Assembly (NCBI GenBank): GCA_031547885.1
Contig: JAVBRO010000017.1
Span: 11,692-75,691, forward strand
Length of the DNA: 64,000 nt
Direction of reading: 5' to 3'
DNA from: UBA940 sp031547885
GTDB lineage: Bacteria; Bacteroidota; Bacteroidia; Bacteroidales; Rikenellaceae
The stretch's first letter is position 1; the number at the start of each line of letters is the position of its first letter. The position numbers and the translations under genes are program-made. Below the pieces are notes generated by a model, which had not been told where the DNA came from, did not search any database, and saw only the letters and a list, made by a program, of their open reading frames with translations. Positions 39,974 to 48,220 of this stretch are shown here, piece by piece.

Positions 39974-41398
39974 ATGGCAGGATTCTTTGACCCGCCTGCA
40001 GCTAAACCCGCGCTGCCGGCCGACAAGATCGATAAAACATACAAACAGATGCGCCTCAGGGTTTTCCTGGGCGCATTCATCGGATATGCCGCCTACTATC
40101 TGGTCCGCAAGAATCTTTCGCTGGCCGCTCCCGGAATGATCGAAGAAGGGCTGCTCACGAAAGCCGGGGTCGGTTACGCGGGCGCCGCCATCTCGATAGC
40201 CTACGCCTTCAGCAAATTCATAATGGGCAGTATCTCGGACCGTTCCGACGCGCGCAAGTTCCTGGTCATAGGGCTGGTGCTGGCGTCGGCCGTGATGATC
40301 CTCACGGGCTTTCTGCCGTACAGTCCGGCCAACCAGACGATCAACGTGTGGATAATGTTCGCTATGATGCTCGGCGTTGGGTGGATATCCGGCATGGGTT
40401 GGCCCCCGTGCGGGCGCGTTATGGTTTACTGGTTCTCGCAAAAGGAGCGCAGTTTCAAGATGTCGGTGTGGAACACTTCGCACACTGTCGGAAGCGGTAC
40501 TCTCGGACTGATAGTTACAGCCGGCGTGGCGATCTTCGCCGTGATGGGGGTCGGACAGACGTGGCGCGCCGCGTTCATCTTCCCGGCTGTGGTCGCAATG
40601 GCGCTGGCTCTGTTCTGCTGGTGGGCGATCCGTGACACTCCGGCCTCGTGCGGGCTTCCTGCCGTCGGCGATTGGCGGGGCGACCATTCGGGTGTCAAAT
40701 CGAAGAAAGGCGAGGAGAAAAAGATACCTTTCAAGACGCTTTTCGTCGAGTATGTTTTCAAGAACAAACTGTTGTGGCTGATCGCCATAGCCAATGCTTT
40801 CGTCTACCTCGTGCGCTACGGCGTGGGAGACTGGGCGCCGACCTATCTGCAGGAGATGGATATCATGACCCCTGCGCAAAGCAACCTCGCGTTTGCGATC
40901 CACAACTACGCCGGTGTCCCGGGGACGATCGTCTGCGGATGGATCTCGGCGCGCTTCTTCAAGGGGCGCACGGCTCCCCCGAACGTGATATACATGGTGT
41001 TGGTACTGCTGGGGATACTGCTCTATTGGCAGGCGGCTCCGGTTGCCGGAGGGCTTGTTTCGGTCTTCGGGGGCGACATCGCCGCCGCGACCCGCGGAAT
41101 GGTTTACACGGCGCTGATAATCATAGGCTTTTGTATCTACGGCCCGGTCGCCCTGATCGGTATCCAGGCGGTCAACCTTGTCCCGAAGAATGCTGCCGGT
41201 ACTGCTGCCGGATTTGTGGGCCTGTCGGGTTACCTGTTGGGCGACGCCCTATTGGCTAAAGCCGTGATGGGCAAGATGTCGGATTCGGCCGGCTGGGGCT
41301 GGGGAGCCACTTTCTGGCTGCTGGCTGCCGCCAGCGTGCTTGCCGCGATTCTGTGCGCAACCACATGGCGCCGTGAAAAACAACTGACCGAACATTAA
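39974..41398 (+). CDS. glpT: Glycerol-3-phosphate transporter, MFS (organophosphate:Pi antiporter)
   Basis: 474 residues, about 12 membrane helices. RLRVFLGAFIGYAAYYLVRKNLSLAAPGM and GWPPCGRVMVYWFSQKERSFKMSVWNTSHTVG match GlpT/UhpT-type antiporters, including the conserved Arg residues for phosphate binding. The RLxVFxGxFxGYAAYYLVRKN start favours GlpT. Imports glycerol-3-phosphate in exchange for phosphate for the dehydrogenase upstream. Confidence 0.93.
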   Translation: MAGFFDPPAAKPALPADKIDKTYKQMRLRVFLGAFIGYAAYYLVRKNLSLAAPGMIEEGLLTKAGVGYAGAAISIAYAFSKFIMGSISDRSDARKFLVIGLVLASAVMILTGFLPYSPANQTINVWIMFAMMLGVGWISGMGWPPCGRVMVYWFSQKERSFKMSVWNTSHTVGSGTLGLIVTAGVAIFAVMGVGQTWRAAFIFPAVVAMALALFCWWAIRDTPASCGLPAVGDWRGDHSGVKSKKGEEKKIPFKTLFVEYVFKNKLLWLIAIANAFVYLVRYGVGDWAPTYLQEMDIMTPAQSNLAFAIHNYAGVPGTIVCGWISARFFKGRTAPPNVIYMVLVLLGILLYWQAAPVAGGLVSVFGGDIAAATRGMVYTALIIIGFCIYGPVALIGIQAVNLVPKNAAGTAAGFVGLSGYLLGDALLAKAVMGKMSDSAGWGWGATFWLLAAASVLAAILCATTWRREKQLTEH

Positions 41399-41466
41399 TT
41401 TGAGGATTTGAAGATTTGAGGATTTGAAAATGAAACTAATTTCCAAATTTCTAAATTTTCAAATTT
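41399..41466. repeat. GGATTTGAA / TTTCCAAAT inverted short-repeat array
   Basis: Four GATTTGA(A/G) units are followed by CCAAATTTCTAAATTTTCAAA in inverted sense. The right end supplies the last two codons and stop of the TetR gene. A near copy lies at 44730-44824. Confidence 0.75.
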
Positions 41467-42085
41467 TTTCTGGCCGCAGGGCGTGGAGCACGAATTGGAT
41501 ATTGCTCTCCTTGCGCTCTTTCAGCATGTCGGTGATCGACTCTTCGTTCCACATAAGCGCCGAATTATAGACTATCGTGCCCGCCTTGAAACTCATGGTG
41601 TTGAGCGCCGCCATGTTGAGCAGCAGGTCGAGGGTTTCGATGGGCCTCACCGCGCCCCGGGCGATCTCCGCCTGCAGCAGCCGGTCGAGAGCCAGGTACA
41701 TGCCCTCCACTTTCGGGATTATGAAATTCATGAACGAATCCCTGTTCACCTGGCTCGATATGGACTCGTTGTAGACGAAATTCATGAGCTGCGGATTGGC
41801 CGCCAGCAGTTCGAACTGCGACTCCATGATGCTTCGGATCACCTCTTCGAACGGCGCGTCGGTCCTGAATACCGGTATGAACAGTTCGGCGGTCTTTTCG
41901 AGCTTTCTCTGGAAAACGACGTTGAAAAGGTTCTCCTTGGTCCGGAAGTAGTAGTGCAGCATTGCGTGCGTGACCCCGGCCCTTTCTGCGATGGCGGTGG
42001 TCTTCGCGCTGTGATACCCCTTCTCCAGGAATTCGGCTTCCGCGGCCTCGAGTATCAGTTGTTCGTTGCTTGTTTCAGCTTTCAT
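41459..42085 (-). CDS. TetR-family transcriptional regulator
   Basis: 208 residues. N-terminal HTH (NEQLILEAAEAEFLEKGYHSAKTTAIAERAGVTHAMLHYYFRTKENLF) and a C-terminal ligand-binding helical domain (about 70-200). It follows pstB by 25 bp on the same strand, where phoU often sits, so it may be co-transcribed with the phosphate transporter. Ligand and targets are unknown. The last codons and stop fall in a short-repeat array. Confidence 0.88.
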   Translation of the reverse strand: MKAETSNEQLILEAAEAEFLEKGYHSAKTTAIAERAGVTHAMLHYYFRTKENLFNVVFQRKLEKTAELFIPVFRTDAPFEEVIRSIMESQFELLAANPQLMNFVYNESISSQVNRDSFMNFIIPKVEGMYLALDRLLQAEIARGAVRPIETLDLLLNMAALNTMSFKAGTIVYNSALMWNEESITDMLKERKESNIQFVLHALRPEKI

Positions 42086-42110
42086 ATCGGGTCTGTTTTT
42101 AAACGGGCTC

Positions 42111-42980
42111 TTAGCTGAAAGCTCCCGAAAGGTATTTTTTTGTCAGTTCGTGCTGCGGGTCGTTGAACACCTGTTCTGCGGGGCCCGATTCGATCACTTC
42201 GCCCAGGTACATGAACACCACATGGTCGGCGATTCGCCGCGCCTGGCGCAGGGTGTGGGTCACCATGATGATCGAATAGTTGCGCTTGAGTCGTACGAAC
42301 AGTTCCTCGATGTTCTTGCTCGAGATGGGGTCGAGCGAACTGGTGGCTTCGTCGGCGAGTATGAACTGCGGTTCGACGGCGAGGCTCCGGGCGAGGCACA
42401 GACGTTGCTGCTGCCCGATCGAGAGTTTCGACGCGGGGCTTTTGAGCCTGTCCTTCACTTCGTCCCACAGCCCGACCGCTTCGAGGTAGTATTTCACTAT
42501 CATGCGGAGTTTCCGCTTGTTGGTGATGCCGTGGATGCGGCAGCCGTAGGCGATGTTCTCGAAGATCGACATGGGCAGCGGACAAGGTTTCTGCGACACC
42601 AGGCCGATGCGCCGGCGCAGTTCGGTGACGTTGTTGCCACTCCCGATAATGTCTTCCGTGCCGAGTATGATCTTTCCCTCGATGCGGGACCCCTCGACCG
42701 AGTCGGTCAGGCGGTTCATGGTTTTGAGCAGGGTGGTCTTGCCGCATCCCGACGGTCCGATGATGCAGGTTATCTTTCGTTCGGGCAGGACAAGGTTCAC
42801 GTCTTTCAGGATATGGTTGTTCTTGATATGCACGTGGAGTCCCTGCACCTCCATCCCGGAGCCTTCTGCCGCATGGACGAATTTGTGGTCGGGGCGGAAG
42901 AATTTTTTCGTCCGGCCTACGGTTTCCGCGCCGGCGTACCTGCCTGCCTCGCCTGTAATGGATGTGAAAAATCTTTTCAT
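42111..42980 (-). CDS. pstB: Phosphate ABC transporter ATP-binding protein
   Basis: 289 residues. Walker A GPSGCGKTTLLKTMNR, signature LSIGQQQRLCLARSLA and Walker B FILADEATSSLD. Two positions differ from the usual PstB (LSGGQ and DEPTSALD). The first 42 residues before MEVQGLHVHIK are an unusual Arg/Lys-rich extension; an internal start at Met43 is a realistic alternative, but the ATG at 42980 coincides with the end of pstA (1-bp overlap), favouring the long form. Powers phosphate import by PstC/PstA. Confidence 0.9.
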   Translation of the reverse strand: MKRFFTSITGEAGRYAGAETVGRTKKFFRPDHKFVHAAEGSGMEVQGLHVHIKNNHILKDVNLVLPERKITCIIGPSGCGKTTLLKTMNRLTDSVEGSRIEGKIILGTEDIIGSGNNVTELRRRIGLVSQKPCPLPMSIFENIAYGCRIHGITNKRKLRMIVKYYLEAVGLWDEVKDRLKSPASKLSIGQQQRLCLARSLAVEPQFILADEATSSLDPISSKNIEELFVRLKRNYSIIMVTHTLRQARRIADHVVFMYLGEVIESGPAEQVFNDPQHELTKKYLSGAFS

Positions 42981-43831
42981 TACTTCAGCTTATTTCTTGA
43001 AACCCAGTTTGTTATCAATCTGCCGCCGATGCTCAGTATGAGTACTATCACGGTTAGCACCAGTGCGGCGGCGTATGCCCTGTCCTGCACCTCTTTGACG
43101 GGGCTGCTCATCTGGAAGAATACGGCCAGCGGAAGCGTCGCCGCGGGCTGCGACAGCGAAGTCGGGATGCTGTCTGTATATCCGGCCGTGAACATAACCC
43201 CTGCCGCATCGCCGATCGCGCGCCCTATCGAGAGCAGAGTTGCGGTCGCGATCCCGGGGGCTATCTGGCGCAGCACGACCTTGATCGTCTCGAACCGCGT
43301 CGCGCCCAGAGAATATGCCGTGTCGAGTATCTCGCGCGGGAACTGCCGCGCCGCCTCGTCCATCGAGCGTATGAAAATGGGGATGATGAGCAGCGTCACG
43401 ACGATGATGCCGCCGCCGAGCGAGGCTCTTATTCCCAGGTAGATCATCAGGGCGAACCCGAACGCGCCGTAGACGATCGACGGGATTCCGAACAGCACGT
43501 CGTAGGCCAGGCGCGCGGTGTAGCCGAATTTCGAGCCCTTTTTCAGGTAGACGTTGAGGTAGAAGACCACCGGTATGCTTACCGCGAGTCCCAGTATCGT
43601 CGCGGCGCCCACGATGTATATCGAACCCACGATGGCATTGAGGAACCCGCCTTCCTTGCCGATGTAGAACCCGCCGCCGGGCAGTTTCGAGATCATATCC
43701 CAGCTCATCGCGCCCCATCCCTTGCTGACGATGGTCCACAGGATGCTCGCCACCACGAACACGACTATGAAGGTGCAGAAGTACATCAGCCCCTTGAAGA
43801 TCCCCTCCTCTATGAATTTCCCTTTTCTCAT
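42980..43831 (-). CDS. pstA: Phosphate ABC transporter permease
   Basis: 283 residues, six membrane helices. The inner-membrane permease motif is seen in LDTAYSLGATRFETIKVVLRQIAPGI; DVLFGIPSIVYGAFGFA and PLAVFFQMSSPVKEVQDRAYAAALVL match PstA. Overlaps pstB and pstC by 1 bp each, so the three are translationally coupled. Confidence 0.93.
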   Translation of the reverse strand: MRKGKFIEEGIFKGLMYFCTFIVVFVVASILWTIVSKGWGAMSWDMISKLPGGGFYIGKEGGFLNAIVGSIYIVGAATILGLAVSIPVVFYLNVYLKKGSKFGYTARLAYDVLFGIPSIVYGAFGFALMIYLGIRASLGGGIIVVTLLIIPIFIRSMDEAARQFPREILDTAYSLGATRFETIKVVLRQIAPGIATATLLSIGRAIGDAAGVMFTAGYTDSIPTSLSQPAATLPLAVFFQMSSPVKEVQDRAYAAALVLTVIVLILSIGGRLITNWVSRNKLK

Positions 43832-44727
43832 CAGGCGAATTTTTTGTCGATCCGGTAGAGTATGATCCGGGATACGAGGTTAAACAGCAGTATGACGACG
43901 AAAAGTATCAGCGCGGCGAACATCAGCGCGGCCTCGTAGTTGGGCAGCGACAGCATTTCGCCGTAGTTGTTGGCGATCAGTGCCGGGATGGGGTAGGCTG
44001 CGTCGAAAAGCGAATGGGGTATCTGGGCGATGTTTCCGCACACCATCAGCACGGCGATCGTCTCGCCGAAGGCTCTCGAAACCGCCAGCACCACCGCCGC
44101 AAGGATCCCGGGCGTGGTCTTACGCAGCACCACCTTCTTAACGGTCTGCCACTTGGTCGCCCCGAGCGACACCGAACTTTCGCGCAGATTGTCGGGCACC
44201 GTCGAGAATATCTCGATGAAGAGGCTCACCAGCAGCGGCAGTATCATCACCCCAAGCACGATACCCCCGGCCAGCACGGTGTATCCGGTCGAGAACTCCA
44301 CGAAGTGCGGCGCGAGTTTTTCCGAGATCCACGGCACGATGAGCAGCGCCCCCCACACCCCGTAGATCACCGAAGGCAGCCCCGCGAGAATGTCGAGCGC
44401 GGGGAATATGAATTTTTTCACCCTCGGCCTGCCGTATTCCACCAGCCAGATGGCCGTCAGCAGCGACACCGGCAGCGCCAGGACTATCGCTATGGCGGTC
44501 ACATAAAGAGTCCCCATCAGGAAAGGCAGGAAACCGAACTCCCCTTTCAGGGGCTTCCAGTTGGCCGAGCCGAGCAGTTCCCCGAGGGTGTGCTCCTCGA
44601 AGATCGGGGCGGATTTCACATAGAGCCCCACGGCCATCGCCACCACCAACAGCAGCGAAGCCAGGGTCAGTATGAACATCACACCCCCTGCAGTCTTATC
44701 TTTCCATATGCGGAACCTGGTCGTCAT
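43831..44727 (-). CDS. pstC: Phosphate ABC transporter permease
   Basis: 298 residues, six membrane helices with a large periplasmic loop after the first. PALDILAGLPSVIYGVWG and RESSVSLGATKWQTVKKVVLRKTTPGILAA are PstC signatures; SRAFGETIAVLMVCGN follows. The gene lies 99 bp downstream of pstS. Confidence 0.93.
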   Translation of the reverse strand: MTTRFRIWKDKTAGGVMFILTLASLLLVVAMAVGLYVKSAPIFEEHTLGELLGSANWKPLKGEFGFLPFLMGTLYVTAIAIVLALPVSLLTAIWLVEYGRPRVKKFIFPALDILAGLPSVIYGVWGALLIVPWISEKLAPHFVEFSTGYTVLAGGIVLGVMILPLLVSLFIEIFSTVPDNLRESSVSLGATKWQTVKKVVLRKTTPGILAAVVLAVSRAFGETIAVLMVCGNIAQIPHSLFDAAYPIPALIANNYGEMLSLPNYEAALMFAALILFVVILLFNLVSRIILYRIDKKFA

Positions 44728-44729
44728 AT

Positions 44730-44824
44730 TAATTTGAAGATTTAAAGATTTGAAGATTTGAAAATGCGGATGGATTCGTTATTTAATTTTCAAATTTCCA
44801 CATCTCCAAATTTCCAAATCTTCA
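44730..44824. repeat. GATTTGAA / TTTCCAAAT inverted short-repeat array
   Basis: GAAGATTTAAAGATTTGAAG at one end and AAATTTCCACATCTCCAAAT at the other, filling most of the pstS-pstC gap. Confidence 0.75.
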
Positions 44825-44826
44825 GT

Positions 44827-45819
44827 TTATTCTGCGGACTCTTCTTTTTCTTCAGGCTCCTCGACGCCCAGCAACTTCAGCCCCTTGTCGAGTTTCTCTT
44901 TCGCCAGGGCGATGTAGCCGGTCGGAACATTGTACTGCTGCCCGTCGGTCAGGATGAACTTCAGGAACTCCACGACAGCCTCGTTCTTCGGGATGCCGTT
45001 CGTGACCATATAGAGGTCGCGCGCGGGAGGCGAGGGGTATTTGTCGGCGGCAATGGCCTCGATTATATGGTCTTTGGTGTCATAGAACGCCTCTTCGGGG
45101 TCGATCTGCCCGTTCCCGTTCACGTCGAGCGGCAATATTAATATGCCAGGATTTGGCAGACGTGTATTTTCATCGTAGGCATACGAAAGGTTATTGAAGC
45201 CGATGCCCAGCTTGTCCCTCTGCACGGCCTGTGCAAGTCCCGGATCGCCGAAAACGGCCGTTCCGCCGAGGTCTTCCTGCTTGCCGTCCATCCACAGCGC
45301 CCATGTCTCGGCGGCTCCGCAGGCGTCCGAACGGGTGTATAGATGGATGGGGCTTTTATCGTTCGTACCGGCAACCTCTCCCCATGTCTTGTATTTCCCC
45401 GTCATCCACAGGGCGATGGCATCCTCGCGCGTGAGCCCGCTTTTAAGCAGGTCGGCCAGGATCGGGTTCTCCGAGCTGATTGTCGGGACCACGGCGTCCT
45501 TGGCGACAGCGAAAGGCATGGCTCCCTTTTCAAGTTCGGGCGGGTAGACCTCGCGAGACACCATGCCCAGGTCAGCCACGTTTGCCAGCACGTCGGTCAT
45601 GCCTTTACCTGCGCCCCCGGCCGAAATGTCGATGCGCACGTGGGGGTGCAGCAGCCGGAACTCCTCGGCCCATTTGACCGCGAGAGGATAGAGCGCAAAG
45701 GCTCCCGAGATCGTTATTTCACCGCTGAGTTCGCCCTCTTTGGCCTTTTGGCGGTTGCCGCACGCGACGATCGAAAGCGCGACGGCCAGAATGGAAACAG
45801 ATACAAATAGCTTTTTCAT
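44827..45819 (-). CDS. pstS: Phosphate ABC transporter substrate-binding lipoprotein
   Basis: 330 residues. Lipoprotein signal with Cys20 (ALSIVACGNRQK). PBP-like fold with the phosphate-site motifs ISGAFALYPLAVKW, DISAGGAGKGMTDVLANVADLGMVSR, YTRSDACGAAETWALWM and a C-terminal DUF-like acidic tail (EEPEEKEESAE). It delivers phosphate or a related oxyanion to PstCA. No phoU follows the cluster. Confidence 0.88.
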   Translation of the reverse strand: MKKLFVSVSILAVALSIVACGNRQKAKEGELSGEITISGAFALYPLAVKWAEEFRLLHPHVRIDISAGGAGKGMTDVLANVADLGMVSREVYPPELEKGAMPFAVAKDAVVPTISSENPILADLLKSGLTREDAIALWMTGKYKTWGEVAGTNDKSPIHLYTRSDACGAAETWALWMDGKQEDLGGTAVFGDPGLAQAVQRDKLGIGFNNLSYAYDENTRLPNPGILILPLDVNGNGQIDPEEAFYDTKDHIIEAIAADKYPSPPARDLYMVTNGIPKNEAVVEFLKFILTDGQQYNVPTGYIALAKEKLDKGLKLLGVEEPEEKEESAE

Positions 45820-45903
45820 AATCCGTTTATTTTAAATATCTGAGTTTTGCGTAAGCGAAACGAAAATCCATTGAGGAGCAGCCGCTTCGAGGCTGCGACA
45901 AAG

Positions 45904-46052
45904 CCCTCCCCTCGAGGGGAGGGTTTGGGAGGGGTAGTCGTAATAATGCGGCTTTGAAAAAGCCGCTAACGTGGGTTTTGGATAAGCTTTTATAGTCATA
46001 ACATCACAAATTACAATAAGATAACATAAATTTTTATCCAAAACCCACGTTA
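45904..46052. repeat. Palindrome cluster between porin and pstS genes
   Basis: Contains the perfect 20-bp palindrome CCCTCCCCTCGAGGGGAGGG (45904-45923), a GCGGCTTT-GAA-AAAGCCGC hairpin (45948-45966), and a perfect 19-bp inverted repeat TAACGTGGGTTTTGGATAA (45967-45985) mirrored at 46034-46052. The right arm includes the porin stop codon. Confidence 0.85.
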
Positions 46053-47105
46053 AAATATTCCGAAGACCTGTGTGCCCACGTAGTTGTAATCCTTCGCCCC
46101 CGGAGAAGTCCTGTATGAATAATTGAGCTGAAGCCTGCAATATTTGATCGGTACGTAGGTGACGCCCATGGTGAAATAGTTCCAGCGCGTGCCCTTGTTC
46201 GTCAGGTCGCTCTGCCAGTAGTCGTATTTCACGACGGGCTGCACCTTGCCGCAGATCATGTATCCGAGGACCGCGTAAGCGCCCTGGCTGTGCAGCGGTC
46301 CGGTCTTGCCCCAGATGTATTCGCCGCGTGCGAGCCATCTTCCGTCGTCGTATTTCACGCCGCCGCCCGAACGTATCCTGCGGAAATTGCCTCCCACGAC
46401 CTCGCCGTTCACTACCGCCTGCCTGTACCCCCAGCCGTTGTGGTGGTAGACGGCCAACGAGAGAGGTTTGATCGGGTTTATGGTCAGCATTCCGACAAAA
46501 TCCTTCTGTTTGTTGTTGTCCACGCGGTTGATGCCCGCGCCGTTGAACACGCCCGCCGCCCAGTTGATGATGCTGAACCCGTTCCTTTTCAGGAAATTCC
46601 CGTTGAAGCTCAGGCCGATGTCGCGCCCGTTGGCCGCAATGTCCGAAACGTCTGCGTAGCCGGCCAGTCCCGTGATGACCAGCGAATTGTCCATCGTCTC
46701 GAGGGTAGTCGGACTATACGGGTTCTCGAGCGAGAAGGGCGTCTTGAACTGTCCGACCTGCATGCCCGCATAGTCGCATATTTTCCACGTGACATATGCG
46801 TCGAGTATCTTCGGGGTGCCGGCGAACTCCACCTGCAGGCGGTAGCCCACCTTGCTGCCGATATCTCCTTTTACATCGAGCCTGGCCCGGCGCACGTCGA
46901 AACTGTTGGCTTCGGTCTGGCCGTTGTACTGGTAGCGCAGATTGACGAAACCCGAGATCGACGGAAGTTTCGAAACTATCTTTTCCAGTTTCGAGACCCG
47001 TTCCGCTGTCTTGTCGGGTTCAGTTACGGCCACGGCGTCCTGTGCATGTGCGCGGACACACAACACCGAAACAAGTATCATCGAAATAAAAAGCGCCCTT
47101 TTCAT
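46050..47105 (-). CDS. Phosphate-selective porin O/P-type outer membrane protein
   Basis: 351 residues. Signal peptide (MKRALFISMILVSVLCVRAHAQ), a short coiled-coil (about 30-50), then a beta-barrel of alternating strands starting ISGFVNLRYQYNG and including DVRRARLDVKGDIGSKVGYRLQVEFAG, and ending in Phe (VGTQVFGIF), as outer-membrane barrels do. Resembles OprO/OprP porins. It lies 13 bp after the sulfotransferase gene and 230 bp before pstS on the same strand. The pst context suggests phosphate, the cys context sulfated compounds or sulfate; which anion passes is undetermined. Confidence 0.85.
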   Translation of the reverse strand: MKRALFISMILVSVLCVRAHAQDAVAVTEPDKTAERVSKLEKIVSKLPSISGFVNLRYQYNGQTEANSFDVRRARLDVKGDIGSKVGYRLQVEFAGTPKILDAYVTWKICDYAGMQVGQFKTPFSLENPYSPTTLETMDNSLVITGLAGYADVSDIAANGRDIGLSFNGNFLKRNGFSIINWAAGVFNGAGINRVDNNKQKDFVGMLTINPIKPLSLAVYHHNGWGYRQAVVNGEVVGGNFRRIRSGGGVKYDDGRWLARGEYIWGKTGPLHSQGAYAVLGYMICGKVQPVVKYDYWQSDLTNKGTRWNYFTMGVTYVPIKYCRLQLNYSYRTSPGAKDYNYVGTQVFGIF

Positions 47106-47118
47106 CGTGTTTCCGGTT

Positions 47119-48216
47119 TTATAAAGAGTAGCCCCAGTTTTTGAGGGTTATGTCCCAATTCTCCTCGACCGCTTTGACGGTGCGCTCCTCGTATTTGTAC
47201 TGGTTCTTTTTGTAGCCTTTCTTCTTGTCGAGGTACGCGGTGATCGCTTTTTCCGACTCCGTGAAACCCGGCAGGTCGAGGCTGCCGTAAAGGTCGCGCG
47301 TCATGCCGAACGGGTCGGCCTCGAAATCTTCGAACTTGATCTCGACGAGGTTTCCGGCCGGGATAAGGTGTTTCTGCTCCTCGTAGCGAAAGTAGAGGCG
47401 GCGGTAGGCCTCGAGTATATTGGCCTCAAGTTCTTCGGGCGAGATGTACTGGAACTGCAGCGTCCGGATGATGTTGTTGAAGAAGCTCCACGTACTTTCG
47501 AACACCGTGTAGGGGTTGCGCTTCAGGTAGATGAACTTCGCGTTGGGATACATTTCGAGCAGCGTTTCGATGCGGCCCGTGTGGGGCGGATTCTTGCTCA
47601 GGAACTGCGTCCCTCCGGTGTTGTGGAGGCTCGTCACCACCAGCCTGCGAAAATTCTCCATGAACACCTGCCTCTCCTCCTCCGGTATCTTTTCGAACGT
47701 CAGGTACATGTCGCAGTATTCGAGCATCCGCTTGGGGTAGAACCAGAAGTTGTAGTAGGTATATGGGATCATGTTCGACAGCGCGAACTCCTCCTCCTGC
47801 GGCAGGTCCACCTTCAACTCCATGTTGTCCGTAGGGCGCTTTTCGGGCATCAGCACCGAGACGAACTTCTTGAAAAAGGGCTGCCCGAACAGCATCAGGT
47901 TGGGGAAGACGGTCTGATAGGTTGTGGAGTACCCGAAATGGTCGTCGCAGGCGAAGACGTTGTGCACGAATGTCGTTCCGCTGCGCCAGTGGCCCAGAAT
48001 AAAAAGCGGATCTGCCGTCGAGGGGTCTTCCAGCTTGCTGAAGCGCCTGTTCTCTATGGGCTGCAGCGTGCCGAGGATCGCGCACACGGCCTTCGTGAGG
48101 CGGTATTTACTCAGGTAATCGTCTTCGACGTCTTTCCTGGGCGCCAGCTTTTTGAAGGTGTCCCAGCGTGCGCCGACCAGTGTGTTAACGGGCAGATTGT
48201 CAAATGTAAAAGCCAT
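47119..48216 (-). CDS. PAPS-dependent sulfotransferase
   Basis: 365 residues. The 5'-phosphosulfate loop is ILGHWRSGTTFVHNVF near residue 90; the 3'-phosphate motif region is LVVTSLHNTGGTQFLSKNPPHTGRIETLLEMYPNAKFIYLKRNPYTV. It belongs to the large sulfotransferase superfamily. It is the last gene of a cysC-cysD-cysN-sulfotransferase run, the same order as the Bacteroides thetaiotaomicron BT_0413-BT_0416 locus, whose sulfotransferase is reported to sulfonate steroids such as cholesterol (from memory). No signal peptide; acts in the cytoplasm. Substrate here is inferred, not shown. Confidence 0.87.
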   Translation of the reverse strand: MAFTFDNLPVNTLVGARWDTFKKLAPRKDVEDDYLSKYRLTKAVCAILGTLQPIENRRFSKLEDPSTADPLFILGHWRSGTTFVHNVFACDDHFGYSTTYQTVFPNLMLFGQPFFKKFVSVLMPEKRPTDNMELKVDLPQEEEFALSNMIPYTYYNFWFYPKRMLEYCDMYLTFEKIPEEERQVFMENFRRLVVTSLHNTGGTQFLSKNPPHTGRIETLLEMYPNAKFIYLKRNPYTVFESTWSFFNNIIRTLQFQYISPEELEANILEAYRRLYFRYEEQKHLIPAGNLVEIKFEDFEADPFGMTRDLYGSLDLPGFTESEKAITAYLDKKKGYKKNQYKYEERTVKAVEENWDITLKNWGYSL

Positions 48217-48220
48217 ATCT

